This document shows, one piece after another, positions 24,175 through 35,633 of a stretch of DNA of 64,000 bases. This DNA is from Lindgomyces ingoldianus. Taxonomy: Eukaryota > Ascomycota > Dothideomycetes > Pleosporales > Lindgomycetaceae. The notes beneath the pieces were generated by a model. It saw nothing but the letters and a program-made list of their open reading frames with translations. It searched no databases and was not told the origin of the DNA. The translations under genes and the position numbers were made by a program. The stretch's first letter is position 1; every line of letters begins with the position of its first letter. The stretch lies in NCBI RefSeq assembly GCF_010093535.1, contig NW_022985166.1, positions 652,385-716,384 of the forward strand, written 5' to 3'.

Positions 24175-25542
24175 CTAGCAGTTGAGGTAAACAGCTACAG
24201 CGAATTTCAGCGTCATGATTAAGTCAACTTTCAATTGAGAGATACGTACCGTTTGCGTAAAGTGCATACGAGTCAGCGTTGTTCAGTGCCTGGCTAGACG
24301 ACAACCTCGTAGCGGCAGCATATCCGTAGCCAAGATCGTCAGTTCCAGGGCTGTATACACCAGGAGCATGCGTCTCCTCGTGGAGGACAGTAGTAGCTTG
24401 GTCCTGGGCATGGCAAGTGCTGGCGAGAGCTGGGAGTTCACTGAAGAAGATACCGCAGTAGGTAATGAAGTTTTGAGATGGTACAGTGTATGCAAGAACA
24501 TTGGATGAGCAGCCCTGGTACGGGTCATTGCAGTTGGTCGAGGTCTTCGATCCAGAGCCACCACAATCGGAGGCAACGGCGGTAAGGCGAGCAGAGACTT
24601 CACTGCTGACACTGCTAGATGTAGACTTGAAGTAGGTTTGAAGCTTGGTGCCGGACTTTGCAGCGCTCGAAGCAGCGGTAGCAAGCTTGTTACAATTGGA
24701 AAGTGCGGTGCGAACGGCCGAGAGTTTAGAGCCAGTACAGCTGGAACCAACAGTAGTGCGCTTGGTGATGGCCTTGGCGACAGTCGCGGCAATGGCACCA
24801 TCGATGGCCATGGAGAGCTTGTTTGACTCGTAGGCGAAGTTACCGACAAGATCGGTGGAATTCTCTTCAGCATACGGAAGCAGGCCCTTGGCGAAGACAT
24901 CAAAGTCGCCACCATCGGTTAAAGTATGCAGAGCTGCAGTCTCAACGGTGAGCTCCCTGGTCTTCCCAGCCGCGAGAGTCAGGAAATCATCTTGGCTCAG
25001 ACCAGTGGTCAAAAGTCGGATCTTGATGCCCTCAAATGGAACCTCGGTACCTAAGGTGCTTGTTAAATAGGGAGGTTCAGGCGGAGAAAGCAGTGCCGAT
25101 AAGCAGATAGGGGTTCAGGAGCATGCAGGTACTGAGAGGTGTTGTGGTGCCGAGTGCATATATTACCACGTATCCGGCAGTGAGAACACGCTTAGCTGCA
25201 GTGGGAGGATTTGGGTTTTGCACCGCCACGCATTCCTCTTCCAGTACGGCACGTCCCAATTTGGCATCTCAAGAAAAGCCACAATCTAAAGGATGATGAC
25301 TTACTGCCAGCGGCGGAGTACATCTGGACCTTCTGAACAGGATTGACTTCATCTAAGAAGGTACCCTTGCTCAGGAGGTTAAGAGTGGTATCGCCATTGT
25401 TCGTAACGGCTACCTTAACTTCAGAATTGCCTGAAGCAGTGAGAACGACGCTCAACGGTGTTTCGCGCTTGTTGACATCGATAGCGGTTGCGCTCGCATA
25501 AGCAGCTAAAGCAGCAAAGGAGAGTTGACTGAAGCCCTTCAT
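24175..25542 (-). CDS. Deuterolysin (neutral protease II), M35 aspzincin metallopeptidase
   Basis: Three exons on the minus strand: 25,542-25,305, 25,050-24,250 and 24,194-24,175, giving 352 aa. Intron 1 is long (254 nt, GTAAGT...CCTTAG), intron 2 is 55 nt (GTACGT...GTAG); the last exon adds only A/V-Y-L-N-C. Signal peptide MKGFSQLSFAALAAYASATA; propeptide to the dibasic ITKR at about 176-177, leaving a mature chain of about 175 aa, matching the family. The zinc motif HEETH is at about 303-307 and the aspzincin GTDDLGYGY follows at about 315, supplying the third (Asp) ligand. Six or more Cys in the mature part agree with the known disulfide-rich fold. It is a secreted, thermostable protease acting on basic proteins. 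A TATA box lies 115 bp upstream of the ATG. All catalytic residues are present. Confidence 0.95.
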
Positions 25543-25656
25543 ATTGGGAACCAAAAAAAAAAAAGTCAAGATGTTCCAGGCCGGACGGTTGGCTTGAGGA
25601 CAATGAGCACTGGCGATCAGTGAATGATGAACTACTCCTCGAGGAACTTCTGTTGG

Positions 25657-25667
25657 ACTTTATATTC
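25657..25667 (-). promoter_or_regulatory. TATA box of the deuterolysin gene
   Basis: On the minus strand the sequence reads GAATATAAAGT, about 115 bp upstream of the deuterolysin ATG. Position and consensus fit a core promoter of a strongly expressed secreted enzyme. Confidence 0.55.
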
Positions 25668-27437
25668 GTCGCAGACAGTATCTCCAAGAAGGATGGGCGG
25701 AGTGTCCGGCCACCACTCGTCAGGGTTCATTGTGTACTAGGTAAACCGTGCAAGGGAGCATGTCCAATTTGGGCAGTTAGGGAAGTGTAATGGCATAAAC
25801 CTTGGGGTTTCCAAATGATCAACTCTGTAGGAGTGTGGGGCGTTTCTGCGACATGGTTCCAACGATGTGGAAGGGAGGCACGAAACAAGAGGCTGATTGG
25901 AGGCATTTTGGAAAACAAAGCCGCTCGCAATGTTCAGCGACAACGAAGCCTTGATGGAGACAGGAAGAGGAAGGTCCTGACCACCTCGCTAGAACATGCC
26001 AGATGATAAGGGGCGCAGAGTGTAAGGCACCCACACAGGCGCGACAGCCATGGACAATCCGTGTGGTGCATCGACGCCCGTCGATCTCCACGGCGTAGAT
26101 TAAGGATGGCAGATAAAGCCTTGGCGTGCTGCGGTGTTTCTAGAGGCTGTTTTGTGATAGGCTCAACACATGTGTCAGCGAAACGATGGGAGGGACTGTT
26201 TGTCAGGGATCAAGGCATTTCGTTGACATCCCGTTAAAACCGCACACTTTGGCATGCGACAACTTGGGACATTCCTGGGTTGAAACAGCCAACAGCCGAG
26301 AGGAGTTCTGAGAACATCCGAGAATGACTTTGGCGGTTCGCATTACGTCCTAACAGACACTCACACTTCAAGAGATAGATGATTTTGTGACATCGCCCCG
26401 GGCTTGATGCCATCGACTGCAGTACTCGCTCGCCAGGCTCTATCTTAGATATTGCAGGTAGACAGGGACTGATCTGTCGGCGTGGAGATCATCCAGATTT
26501 GATGTGCGATGCCGAGGAAGACAGTGCAGACAACCATGTAACGTGATGTTGGCGAGATTATGCTTCCCTCCGTTTCAAGCGCTGGAATCCTCGGAGGAAG
26601 GTCTCTTGGTGGCTTGGTGAGACAACAGGACGCGGGAGTGGTGGAGAGGTGTTAAAAGAAGGTTGTCGGAGAAATCGGGGGAGTGGAAGGAAATGCGAAG
26701 CACAGCCAGCCACAGCCCAAGAGAGGCAAGCGAAAGCCAGGCTGCGGGAAGGCGCCCAAGGCGCAGGTGGCAGTGACGATGCGGGCTGCCAACAACCCCA
26801 GAAATACCGACCTGTTATCACGACAGCCAAACATGTACATTCTAGAAAATGCCAATTAGCGTGCCTTGTCTTATTGTTCGTTTCACCTCCCCTTCATGCA
26901 TACGATTTGCGCCGCGCCGACCTTTCTATTTCCGCCAATTTAATCAATTTATTTAGCGCCACTGTCCGAACATGTTTTAGACCGTTTCATCCCTCCCTCG
27001 AATGGCTCGCCACATCAACCAGATCATGCAGGAAACAGCAGCATCGCCATCGCTACTTGCGTCAACGTGATTTGTGGGATCCTTGGAACAGAACAGCCTT
27101 TTCAATGCCTGGATCTTGGCTGTCATGGAAAGAACAATTCGGTTTCCCTGCTAAGTTGTCGACAGGCAACACAAAATCTCATGCACATCCATCCCTCTTC
27201 ATCAAACCTGACACTAGGCGTTCGCCGTTCCCACTTCTGGATCCTTTGAGAGACTCGAAAGTAATTGCCATTCATTTCACCTTCCCGTCTGAGGTTCACC
27301 GCCACCATCGCTACCACAGAGGATCTCATCGCCTTTACTAGCATCGTCTTCAAGTGCATCTAGAGCAGCCCTTTTGAGTCCGGTCTCCAAATTCAACTTC
27401 TTAACAAAGCCCGCGTTTACCGCGAAGTATCTGCTCG
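25668..27437. other. Long divergent intergenic region
   Basis: Separates the deuterolysin gene (-) from the propeptide-like gene (+). Several open frames occur, the longest on the plus strand at 26,649-27,341, but they start without ATG, have no domain and a biased composition, so I do not call them. The region may contain shared upstream control elements for the two genes. No repeats seen. Confidence 0.4.
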
Positions 27438-28031
27438 ATGAACGGCCGAACTGCAGTTATCACAGCTCTAGCCGTCACCATCCTTGGCTCTCTCTATCTC
27501 ATTTACACCCCTTCATCAATCACCTTCCACATGTCCCCTACCGGAGTTCCCGCGTCCGAAAACATCCCCGGACTGGAATTCAAGTTGTCGCAGATCTCGA
27601 AGAATCCTCCTTCGCTTCTAGTCACGCTTCGAAACAACAATCCATCGTCGACCTTTACAGTCCTGAAATGGGGCACTCCCCTTGACCCTCAAGCGTCGAA
27701 TCTGGGCATATTCAAAATGTTTGACGCAGACACGGGGAAAGAGGTCCTAATTGACCGTCTGATGATAAATCGCAAGATGCCTCCGTCACGAGAAGACCTC
27801 CATGAAATTGCGCCTGGAACAGAACACGCAACCGAGGTCGTCTTCAACAAACCCTGGATGCCCGCAAAGAAGCCAGCGAAGTATCAGATTAAGGTTGAAG
27901 GTCAGTTCAAGGCAGTATGGGAAAAGACGGCAAGGGAAGTCGGAACGAACGAGCTCGAGGAGTTAGGAGGAAGCAATGTACTGATAAATCGACCATTCCA
28001 AAGCGAGGAGGTTCTTCTTACCGTGGAGTAA
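27438..28031 (+). CDS. Secreted or membrane-anchored protein resembling a free-standing deuterolysin propeptide
   Basis: Single exon, 197 aa from ATG 27,438. N-terminal hydrophobic segment (TAVITALAVTILGSLYLIY) is a signal peptide or anchor; a second ATG at 27,531 would give a cytosolic form starting MSPTGVPASEN. The body is LEFKLSQISKNPPSLLVTLR ... FTVLKWGTPLDP ... FDADTGKEVLI ... MPPSREDLHEIAPGTEH. This spacing parallels the propeptide of the nearby deuterolysin, which has VKVAVTNNGDTTLNLLSKGT, F-L-D, VPFEGI, and LTLAAGKTRELTVE in the same order. There is no protease domain behind it. I believe this is a known but uncharacterised fungal family; a role as inhibitor, chaperone or simple beta-sandwich protein is inference. 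Confidence 0.8.
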   Translation: MNGRTAVITALAVTILGSLYLIYTPSSITFHMSPTGVPASENIPGLEFKLSQISKNPPSLLVTLRNNNPSSTFTVLKWGTPLDPQASNLGIFKMFDADTGKEVLIDRLMINRKMPPSREDLHEIAPGTEHATEVVFNKPWMPAKKPAKYQIKVEGQFKAVWEKTAREVGTNELEELGGSNVLINRPFQSEEVLLTVE

Positions 28032-29219
28032 CGTAGGCCGAGGGCAGTTCACAATATATTATATCAATGAAATGCTTGTAAACTTCCTTTTATGATCAAA
28101 TACTGCCTCCTTCGCGTTGCTTTAAACCGAACAGAAATTTATTATGTGGTTGATTACCCGAGATCAACTCGCAGTTTCTGGTGTCGAAGCTCGTCTATGA
28201 ACCTTATTATGGACCTTTAGGCCTTCCTATTTCGACCAGATCGTCCCGGTTCATTGGTTCTTTCACGTACCCCACCACCTACCTTCTAGATTCACATTTT
28301 GGTAGTTAATTCGCACTATACACTAGTTTGCTTCTCCAGAACCATTGTCCGGACACCTATCCGTCCCTTGTCTGCTTCCACATACATTTGTAACGTTGGT
28401 TCTGGAAATCCCAAGTCTAGGTTAAGATTTGCTAACACAACAAAATGCCGCATTATCAATCAGAGCTTCCATTACACTCTTTCGGGCATCTACCAACGCA
28501 GGCAAACCCTTGATTCCAGGGTTTTATGAAAGGGAAATTTCACGTGACTCATCTGCTAGCCTGAAACCAGCATAGCCTCTCTTCATACGTTCCAGTTTGC
28601 CTCTCTGTTCAACACCACTCGTCTCTCACAAAACCTGCAGCTTGTCCCACTTACTACTAGCTTCCCTTTTCCTATCGCGACATTCATTCTAGACCGTCTT
28701 GGACATAATCCAGACTCTGCAGAATAATACGCGTAGTTAGAATACGTCATCTCGCAGGGGGGTTTCCTATTGCTGCATATGTCACTCCGAGTCAAGCGCC
28801 CAGCTTGCTGTGACGGCGGTGGGCTTGGCCCAGTCTATTTACGTGGTCGCGAAGCACCATCTTTATGCGTTATTGACATGGACATTTTCATGGCATTCTT
28901 TCCTAACGAAACCTGTCCACGTACGACGTCCTCGGGAATATTCCTAAGTGCATCTACCTATCACCTTCCACATTAGACTGACAGCGCAATACTAGCTGAT
29001 TACCCCGTGTTATATAGGTATCCTTCTTGAATCATTACTTCCCTTTCCATCCAAAGACCAAAACATGAGAAGCAAGAAATGGGTTATCGTGAACGAACTT
29101 GGGAAGAACTTGCCATCCCCTCGGCCGAAATAACATGACACAGATAATGAAATCTCTATCAGTCTCCAACATTATAAGAAAGCAATGAAGCCCATACAAA
29201 CATCAAAGAAGTTCCATGC
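28032..29219. other. Intergenic region
   Basis: Shared 3' flank of the propeptide-like gene (+) and the Cys-rich secreted gene (-). Only short open frames without coding character; no repeats or RNA genes seen. Confidence 0.4.
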
Positions 29220-30144
29220 TCAGACAAGAGCGAGCAGAAAAGAACAGAGTCCCAGCCAAAACCCAGGTCTCTGGTGGTCACTTCCACTTCCTCCACCGTT
29301 GCCGCCTGGCATAGAAATGAGGATATTGTTATTGTTGGTGTTTTGATTCGTATTCCCACCACCATTGCCGGTGCCGCTTGCAGGCAATGCCGTAGCTGTC
29401 ACAGTCACAGCCGGCGGCACAACAAATGATGTTCCGTCTACGCCATCGGTATACGAACCCCAGACTGTGATATACGCCGATGCAGTGAAGCAGTTGTACT
29501 CAGTATAGGATCCCGCAGGATAAATATACTCCTTAGTTAAGCAGTAGGCTGCTTGTAAGTTACCGCTATTGTTGAGTCAGCGTCTTTTCTTAACCTTAAC
29601 GGAGTGGGGTGGGCGCTTTCAGGCTATGCGGAGAGATAGAAAGAAAGGGTAGAGGTCATACCATTTCATCACAGCCAGATCCATCATGCATGCCGCGTCA
29701 CAGTATGCCATACTCCTATATGGAAAACATGCGGTAGCGAGATAACAGTTGTCAAAATTACCACTAGAACAGCATCCCGCGGCTTCGTAGATCTCGTTTA
29801 TGGCGCATTCGTAACCAGAGGGGCAGGTCAAGGATGAGGCTATTGATTGTTAATTTCATATCGCTTCGCGTCCACATAGAGAGATAGGGTGCACCTGATA
29901 TTTTGTTGATGTATCCGCAAGTACTTACGCCAAGTTGACGTACTGCCAGTCGCTTTAAATCTTGTTGCCCTTCGGGAGCGTCGCTGAGATGTGCTGGGTC
30001 GGTGGGAATAGGGCTTACCCCTCCATCTGATGATGCGATGTTTTGTGTGTTGGTAGGCTGAGGCACGTGTAGCGCATGGCTCAGGTTGAAGTAGAAAGAG
30101 AGGAAGATGAGGAGAAAGCGGTAGATTCTCAAGTATTCCTTCAT
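29220..30144 (-). CDS. Small Cys-rich secreted protein, possibly GPI-anchored
   Basis: Three exons on the minus strand: 30,144-29,895, 29,839-29,662 and 29,565-29,220; introns of 55 nt (GTGCAC...TAG) and 96 nt (GTATGA...TAG), phases 1 and 2, total 257 aa. Signal peptide MKEYLRIYRFLLIFLSFYF. Splicing creates a Cys-rich core in register: STCGYINKIS, ASSLTCPSGYECAINEIYEA, AGCCSSGNFDNCYLATAC, YCDAACMMDLAVMKC and AYCLTKEYIYPAGSYTEYNC. The tail is Ser/Gly/Asn-rich (NTNNNNILISMPGGNGGGSG) and ends in a hydrophobic PGFWLGLCSFLLALV, compatible with a GPI signal. The Cys pattern is one I have seen in uncharacterised extracellular proteins of Pezizomycotina; no enzymatic motif. Surface or effector-like role is inference. 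Confidence 0.75.
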
Positions 30145-31127
30145 GATGGGAGTTTCCCACGTGTGATATCGAACTCTGAAACGCTTTTGAGAGTGAGATA
30201 ACCTAGCTATAGAATCTAGGCAGCAGATAGGAGAGAGAATACCACGGGGTTAGTGGGTGTGATATGAGTCCGAGTCTGACATGGTCGTATCAGCTCACCG
30301 TCTCTGCCTTCCTTCAGCAGAACCGAAGATACGAAGTCAAAGTGGCCTTGAAGAGTCCTTTACACCCAAAACGGAATCCAGACTCACGGCTACAAGAAGC
30401 CCCCTCCTTTTCCGAGAAGTTAAGATGACAAGGCTGTGGAGCTGGAAAGGTGGCGTCGACGCAAGCGAAGTTGATACCAATCCTCCCCATCCATCAGATC
30501 CTCAGCCTTGTAGACCATGTTCATATCTTCAAATCAGTAACAAGAAAACTGTTACACGAACAAGCCATGGGTGGGATTGTGGCTACTGTGTGTTGTTGGT
30601 TTGTTGCTGTGGACTGGAGGCAAGTTCCGTGGTTAGGGGATGACGGCTTGGCGTGCAGCATGTCTTGCTCAACCTAGGGGATAGCAAACGAAAGATAACA
30701 CCCTTCTAGGCCAATTGCGAATCCTCCAGGTGTGGAGCTTCAGCTAGAGACGGAGCTGAGGCAAGAGGCGCGAGGTTGAGGAAGGAGGAACCGGCGAGCG
30801 TGGCGGAGGATACAACCTTTGCAAGGCGATTTGAACAATCTGACTCAATACGAGGAGCTAATTATCTCTGATTTTCACCAACACTCTGGCTCGACCGGAA
30901 TACAACTCTTTGAAGCCTCTGTTCTCTTCTTGGCACTGGAAAAGTGCTCATAAGCACCCTAACTTCCTCCTGGAAACTGAAGTCCGCCTTTGAGCGACCT
31001 GAACCTCTTTTCTTCCACCGATCTCGTTTTCCTCCTGATTCTTCTTCTAATATTAGACGTTCTTAAATATCGCATATTTGGTTGCCCTAACTCTTCCTCG
31101 ACCCTTCTGCAGCCATCCATATCAACC
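30145..31127. other. Divergent intergenic region
   Basis: Upstream of both the Cys-rich gene (-) and the single-pass membrane protein gene (+). Open frames at 30,281-30,677 lack ATG context and domain; not called. Confidence 0.4.
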
Positions 31128-31807
31128 ATGAAAATCTATCTTGTCCTCACGCTTCTCTCGGCCATCTTCTACATCTCTATCGCAATCCCGGCGCCGTGTC
31201 GCTCGCCTAATGACCTAACGCCGACAGCGAAATTTTTGGAGCAAGTCTCTTCTGCAACACCAAGGCTCCCCAACTTATCTTGCCGCACAACCCTCAGCGG
31301 ATCCTCCGCATATATGTCGAGAGTGATTGGGAAAGGCTCGGTGAAATGGGTGTTAAAGATCTTGAAAGTATCAGTGGTGACCTGCGAAGGTATGTGCAAG
31401 TCTTGCCTTTCCGTCGACTTGTTCATATCCATGGAGGAATGTTCCGCTCCTGCAGTGCACATGGCACTGCACAATCTTGCTGGGTCGATATACAGCGTCT
31501 AGCTTCTTTTTCCTCCATTATTTCAGCTCATTTTATCCAATCTAGAACCCTCTAATCATTCCCAGAAACTCCACTTGCATCAAAGCTCCCAATACTTGCC
31601 ATCCAACCTCGTGCTCTCAACCTCAAGCGCGACACAAATACGAACAACAACAACAACACGGTGACTGTTAATAGTCCCTCGCAATCAAACGGCGGCGGGG
31701 GCGGCAAAGGCGGCCTAACCACAGAAGCTAAAATCGGTATTGGTGTTGGGGTTCCTGCGGCAGTTTTCGCGCTAGTGACGATTCTGATCATGTTGTGTAA
31801 AAAGTAG
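31128..31807 (+). CDS. Predicted single-pass membrane protein with signal peptide
   Basis: Proposed as two exons, 31,128-31,389 and 31,566-31,807, joined over a 176-nt GTATGT...CTAAT...CCCAG intron at phase 1; 167 aa. Start chosen for the signal peptide MKIYLVLTLLSAIFYISIAI. Exon 2 encodes a poly-Asn/Gly linker (TNTNNNNNTVTVNSPSQS) followed by LTTEAKIGIGVGVPAAVFAL and a hydrophobic run to LCKK, a juxtamembrane-TM pattern common in fungal surface proteins. The first exon's middle part is less convincing: an alternative frame at 31,313-31,390 (YVESDWERLGEMGVKDLE) looks at least as coding, so one more intron may be missed. The last exon and the signal peptide are the firm parts. No known domain. 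Confidence 0.5.
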
Positions 31808-32406
31808 AAGAAGTTGGGGAAATGTGAACCAAAGGGATTTCTTGTTGTGAGGAAGCAATCGAATATGGAGTCTATGTGTTAGATAATGGACGCGAAGATG
31901 AGAGGAATAGACGTGGTGTTGGTGTTGGAGCTTTTGGTGGAGTGTAATGTATACTGATGTCCTTAGTGGAATTAATCAGGGTAGTTTCAATTAGCGTTGT
32001 TGCACGTACCTATGATGAAATATTGTATGTTGATAGTTGATTTGGTAGAGCTTTTTGGTTGATAAGGTGCAACAGTTCTGGACTGTGGTAAGTGAAGAGT
32101 AGGGCTTGCTAAGAATATGCGGCCGAAATACCGCAATCCTATCACCTGGCAATGAAGTCTCCTAGTTCCCCATCTATCCACCCGTTCGCCCGAACCACGC
32201 TGACGTACTCCGAAACTGTATTATAAAAAAAGGATGTAAATGTGGGAGAAGAAACAAACGGTAAGCGGGGGTATCAACCTAAAACCCCCCTTCACGCCCA
32301 TCTGGCTCTGATCGTCCCATCTTGCAACTGACTTATACCCTTCTTCAATTCCACACAAACCTTCTCCCCCTCCCCCCACCCTCATATCCACCCACAACCC
32401 TAAAAC
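31808..32406. other. Intergenic region
   Basis: Between the convergent membrane-protein gene and the JMJD7-like gene. Nothing coding seen; C-rich pyrimidine tract at about 32,345-32,400. Confidence 0.4.
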
Positions 32407-34074
32407 TCAATAATGCATAATCTCCATCCCGTAATCATACCACTGATCTTCATAAGGCGGATCTACTATCTCCACCACATCCCTACCACCAATTCCACCT
32501 CCCACTCCAACTTGATCCCCTTTTCTCCGACCTTCATGTTCAATCACACCATCCTCCTGCCCCAGGTTCTGTCTTGTACTCAAGAGTCCAATGCCGCGGG
32601 TAAACGTTGACAGAGGCCAAAATGAGCCACTGAAATCGAGGTCGTACCAATAGTTCACTGCACAGCATATGGCTTCGGTGGAGCAGGTTTGGGTTACTTT
32701 GTGGTACCTGGGGATTGGTTAACGGGGTCGATTGCGAGTGTATATGTCTGTATGCGAGGTGGAACAGGGCCTAACATACCACAATGCTGGTAAATACAAC
32801 ATATCACCTTCATCCAACGTCACCCTCAGCGGCTGGCTATGTTTACTAAACGGCGTCGGCCGCTTCCCCGGTTCATCAGGATCCCACGTTGCAAACGGCA
32901 CGCTTTCCTCGGGCTCATCTACACAAATCACCAAATCTTTCAATGCGGCCTCTTGGTCAGCCTCGGACATCACGCCTGGGGAAGTCCCAGGAGTTGAGTG
33001 CAAGTCCAGCGGCGAAGAAGACCGACTCGAAGGCAGAGAATCCCTCGGCGCGTACGTCGCCGCCAACACTGCCTTCTCATTCACACACGCGCTTTCCACA
33101 GGCGGCAACAGCGTAAAATGCTTCTTCCCTAGCACTTGCACATACACATTCTCGTAATTATCCTTGTGCAGCGCGGTCGTAGAATGACTATTTCCGAGCC
33201 AGAAATTAATCGCATCAGGACCCTTTTCTAACGCGATTTTAGCAAAGGGGATGTCTTTAGGCACGTCAGAGAAAAGGGAAATGTATTCGTTTCGCAGGTT
33301 GTCATTCTGGGTTTGGGCGTACCGCGTTGCGGAGGTGTGACCGGAGGGGTGATGTTCTTGGGATTGGATGGAGCGAATGACAGCGCTGAAGGGGGCGGAT
33401 GTGGAGTAGGGTTTTACAAAGAGGAGGTCGTCGTCCTCGAGTTCAACGATAGAGTCAGCGTTGCTAACATTCCTCTCATATCAGCCTTCATCCTTTGATG
33501 CCTGAAGTTCGAAGTACTCTCGCATCACGTGCTCGCTTGAACACTTACCCATGAGGAGTAACTGCAACATTAACAGTCTGATGTTGCATCACTTCGGTGA
33601 GATATTTCGCATTCCACATCCTACGAGCTTTCCAGTCTTCGGCGCCTTTCCGGACGACGAAAGGTCGGTTACGGGAGACATAACGCATGAATTCAAGCGG
33701 GGACGGTTCTTCATTGAGTTCGTCCACGACGGAGGAGTTCAGATCATGGTAGGATGATATTAGATCTAGAAAGGTGTGAGAAGAAGCTTCCGGGTTAAAC
33801 TGGGCAGGAAAGGGGAATATTCATAGAAGCTTCGAAACGCGCTGGTGTGGGTTGAATTTCAAAAGTGCATGGTGGAGAGTTCCCGCCATGCAACAAAGGA
33901 TGCTGAAAAGATCGAGACGGAGGAGCACACAACCCCACTGTGGCAATAACAGACAGCGAGGAGGAAAGAAAGGAAGTAAACACCTCTTACAGCATCACCT
34001 AACCCCGAACCCTCAAACCCAGTAGGCGCAGGCCTAAAAGCCAAAGTCTCAGTTTTCGCAATCATATGTGCCAT
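32407..34074 (-). CDS. JMJD7-like JmjC (cupin_8) 2-oxoglutarate/Fe(II) oxygenase
   Basis: Four exons on the minus strand: 34,074-33,991, 33,799-33,549, 33,463-32,780 and 32,707-32,407; introns 191, 85 and 72 nt, all phase-consistent; 439 aa. Exons 2-4 are firm: SPLEFMRYVSRNRPFVVRKG, then NFWLGNSHSTTALHKDNYEN with the Fe-binding H-K-D at about 211-213, and LPALWYHKVTQ with the distal His at about 342, completed by the last splice; NYWYDLDFSGSFWPL follows. Human JMJD7 hydroxylates a lysine in the TRAFAC GTPases DRG1/2; that substrate is inferred here by family. Between the HxD motif and the distal His lies a Ser/Pro- and Asp/Glu-rich insertion (about 240-310). Exon 1 (MAHMIAKTETLAFRPAP) is less certain: it is needed because exon 2 has no upstream ATG before a stop, and its donor and phase fit. 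Head-to-head with IMP1. Confidence 0.85.
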
Positions 34075-34459
34075 CAAACCCCTTCACTCTTATGAGGGAA
34101 AAACCAAAAACCAACCTTACCGTCTCCCCGGGGCGCACCAGCCCAAATATAAGACTCCTCTCCATAACTCTGTACCCCACGCGGAGCCGGCAGCTGTATG
34201 GATGGTCCTCACTGTCGACTGTCGGATGGTGGAGTGACAAAACCCCGGCAGAGTGGGCGCGGATATAAGCCGCCTTGGCAAAGCCATCGAGGATTGGCGT
34301 GAGTAGTGGGCAAGCACACCACCACCGTCCGACATTTTCTGCCTGCACGCCCGCAATTGACCCGTTGACGTCGCACAGGACCCGGGATTTTGGTGAGAAT
34401 ATCATGCTGCCGAGATAGTCGCGCTCCCAGTCTGTCTGGAGCTGTACGGAAAGAGAAGG
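34075..34459. promoter_or_regulatory. Shared divergent promoter region, JMJD7-like gene / IMP1
   Basis: About 385 bp between the two starts on opposite strands. The minus-strand open frame here (to 34,405) has no recognisable domain and is taken as chance or as a possible longer 5' part of the JMJD7-like gene. No TATA box seen on either side. Confidence 0.45.
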
Positions 34460-35263
34460 ATGTCATTGCGCGCGACATCGGCGCTGCTCACGCGCTTCCG
34501 CGCTCGCATACCACCGTCCTTGCGGGTACGGAGAGTGACGGACTCGGGGCATCAACGCACGTTGTTCGGTGAGTATTCTTTTCATGGCATGCATGCGTGT
34601 GCGTGCGTCATTGCAACATCAACAACTGGGCTTGACATCCATCCAATCTTCAATCTCTCCCCTCCTCTCAAATCCCATCCCACCAAACCTTGGAGCCATG
34701 CACTCAGCTAACCAGCCCAACCCCCCTCCACAGGCCACGCCGTCCTCATTGCCGAACTCTCCATCCTCACCCACCTCACATTCAAATACCTCTTCAGCAT
34801 CACGCCCACCAATGGCATCTCCATGATGCCCACAATCCCACATTCCTACCGCCACTCCCCACTCATCCTAACCTCGCATCTTCACCGCCGCGGCCGAAGA
34901 ATCAAAGTCGGCGACATAATAACCTACCAACACCCCATTATCCCACACTCCGCCGGCGCAAAGCGTGTCATCGGTATGCCCGGGGATTTTGTGAGCGTGG
35001 TGACGCCGGGACGGGATGAGTTTGGGGAGGAAGGGGAGTTTGGTAGTGTGAGAGAGGAGCTGATTAGAGTGCCTGAGGGGCATTGTTGGGTTGCGGGTGA
35101 TAATTTGGAGTGGAGTCGGGATAGTCGGGTATTTGGACCTGTGCCGTTGGCGTTAGTGAAAGGGAAGGTGGTTGCGTTGATTCTACCTTGGGGGCAGAGG
35201 AGGTGGTTTGGGGATGGGGTTGAGGATGTGAAGGATATGCATGGGGTTGTTACGACTGTGTGA
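34460..35263 (+). CDS. IMP1: Mitochondrial inner membrane protease subunit 1 (IMP1-like, S26 signal peptidase)
   Basis: Two exons, 34,460-34,568 and 34,734-35,263, intron 165 nt (GTGAGT...GCTAACC...CAG), phase 1; 212 aa, near the family size. The N-terminal 36 residues (MSLRATSALLTRFRARIPPS) are Arg/Ser-rich without acids, a mitochondrial presequence. A hydrophobic segment (AVLIAELSILTHLTFKYLFS) precedes the catalytic Ser in TNGISMMPT (about S66). The general-base Lys is in AGAKRVIGMPGD (about K113). VPEGHCWVAGDNLEWSRDSR and FGPVPLALVKGKVVALILPW are hallmark motifs. The enzyme removes inner-membrane sorting signals from precursors in the intermembrane space, as a heterodimer with IMP2. Compared with yeast IMP1 there is an additional Glu-rich loop (EEGEFGSVREE) in the usual variable position. 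Confidence 0.92.
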
Positions 35264-35633
35264 GGGGGATTTTTGAAGGATGTGTGTATATAGATTGGGA
35301 GAAGTTGAGGAGTGGCATGTGTATTATACTGAGATGTATGATCGAGATCACGAAGATCATGTAGATAGAACACATAGACAGAACAAAATTTAAGGATTGT
35401 GATGTCCTACATATTTCCTAGGGCTAACAATCAAATTCTAGGCGTCTAATACAACTCCAAAGTATTCTAATATTTCATCTCGTTCAACTCCTGTCCATCG
35501 ATCTTCGTCAAACGCCCACGTCGCCATATCAACCCGAAGAACATATACTAAGAAGCGAATATCCCAAGAAATCCCCCTTCCTTCTTACATCAATACAACA
35601 GATCGATTAGAGGAAGCAGCAGACCGAAGGAAT
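35264..35633. other. Intergenic region between convergent genes
   Basis: 3' flanks of IMP1 (+) and the GPI protein gene (-). AT-rich terminator-like DNA; no ORF. Confidence 0.4.

Noticed and set aside
26649..27341. Long plus-strand open frame of 230 codons
   Set aside because: No ATG start, no domain, Arg/His-rich mixed composition; looks like a chance frame in GC-rich spacer.
30990..31127. Upstream extension of the single-pass membrane protein
   Set aside because: Would put 46 residues in front of a clear signal peptide; ATG 31,128 is the better start.
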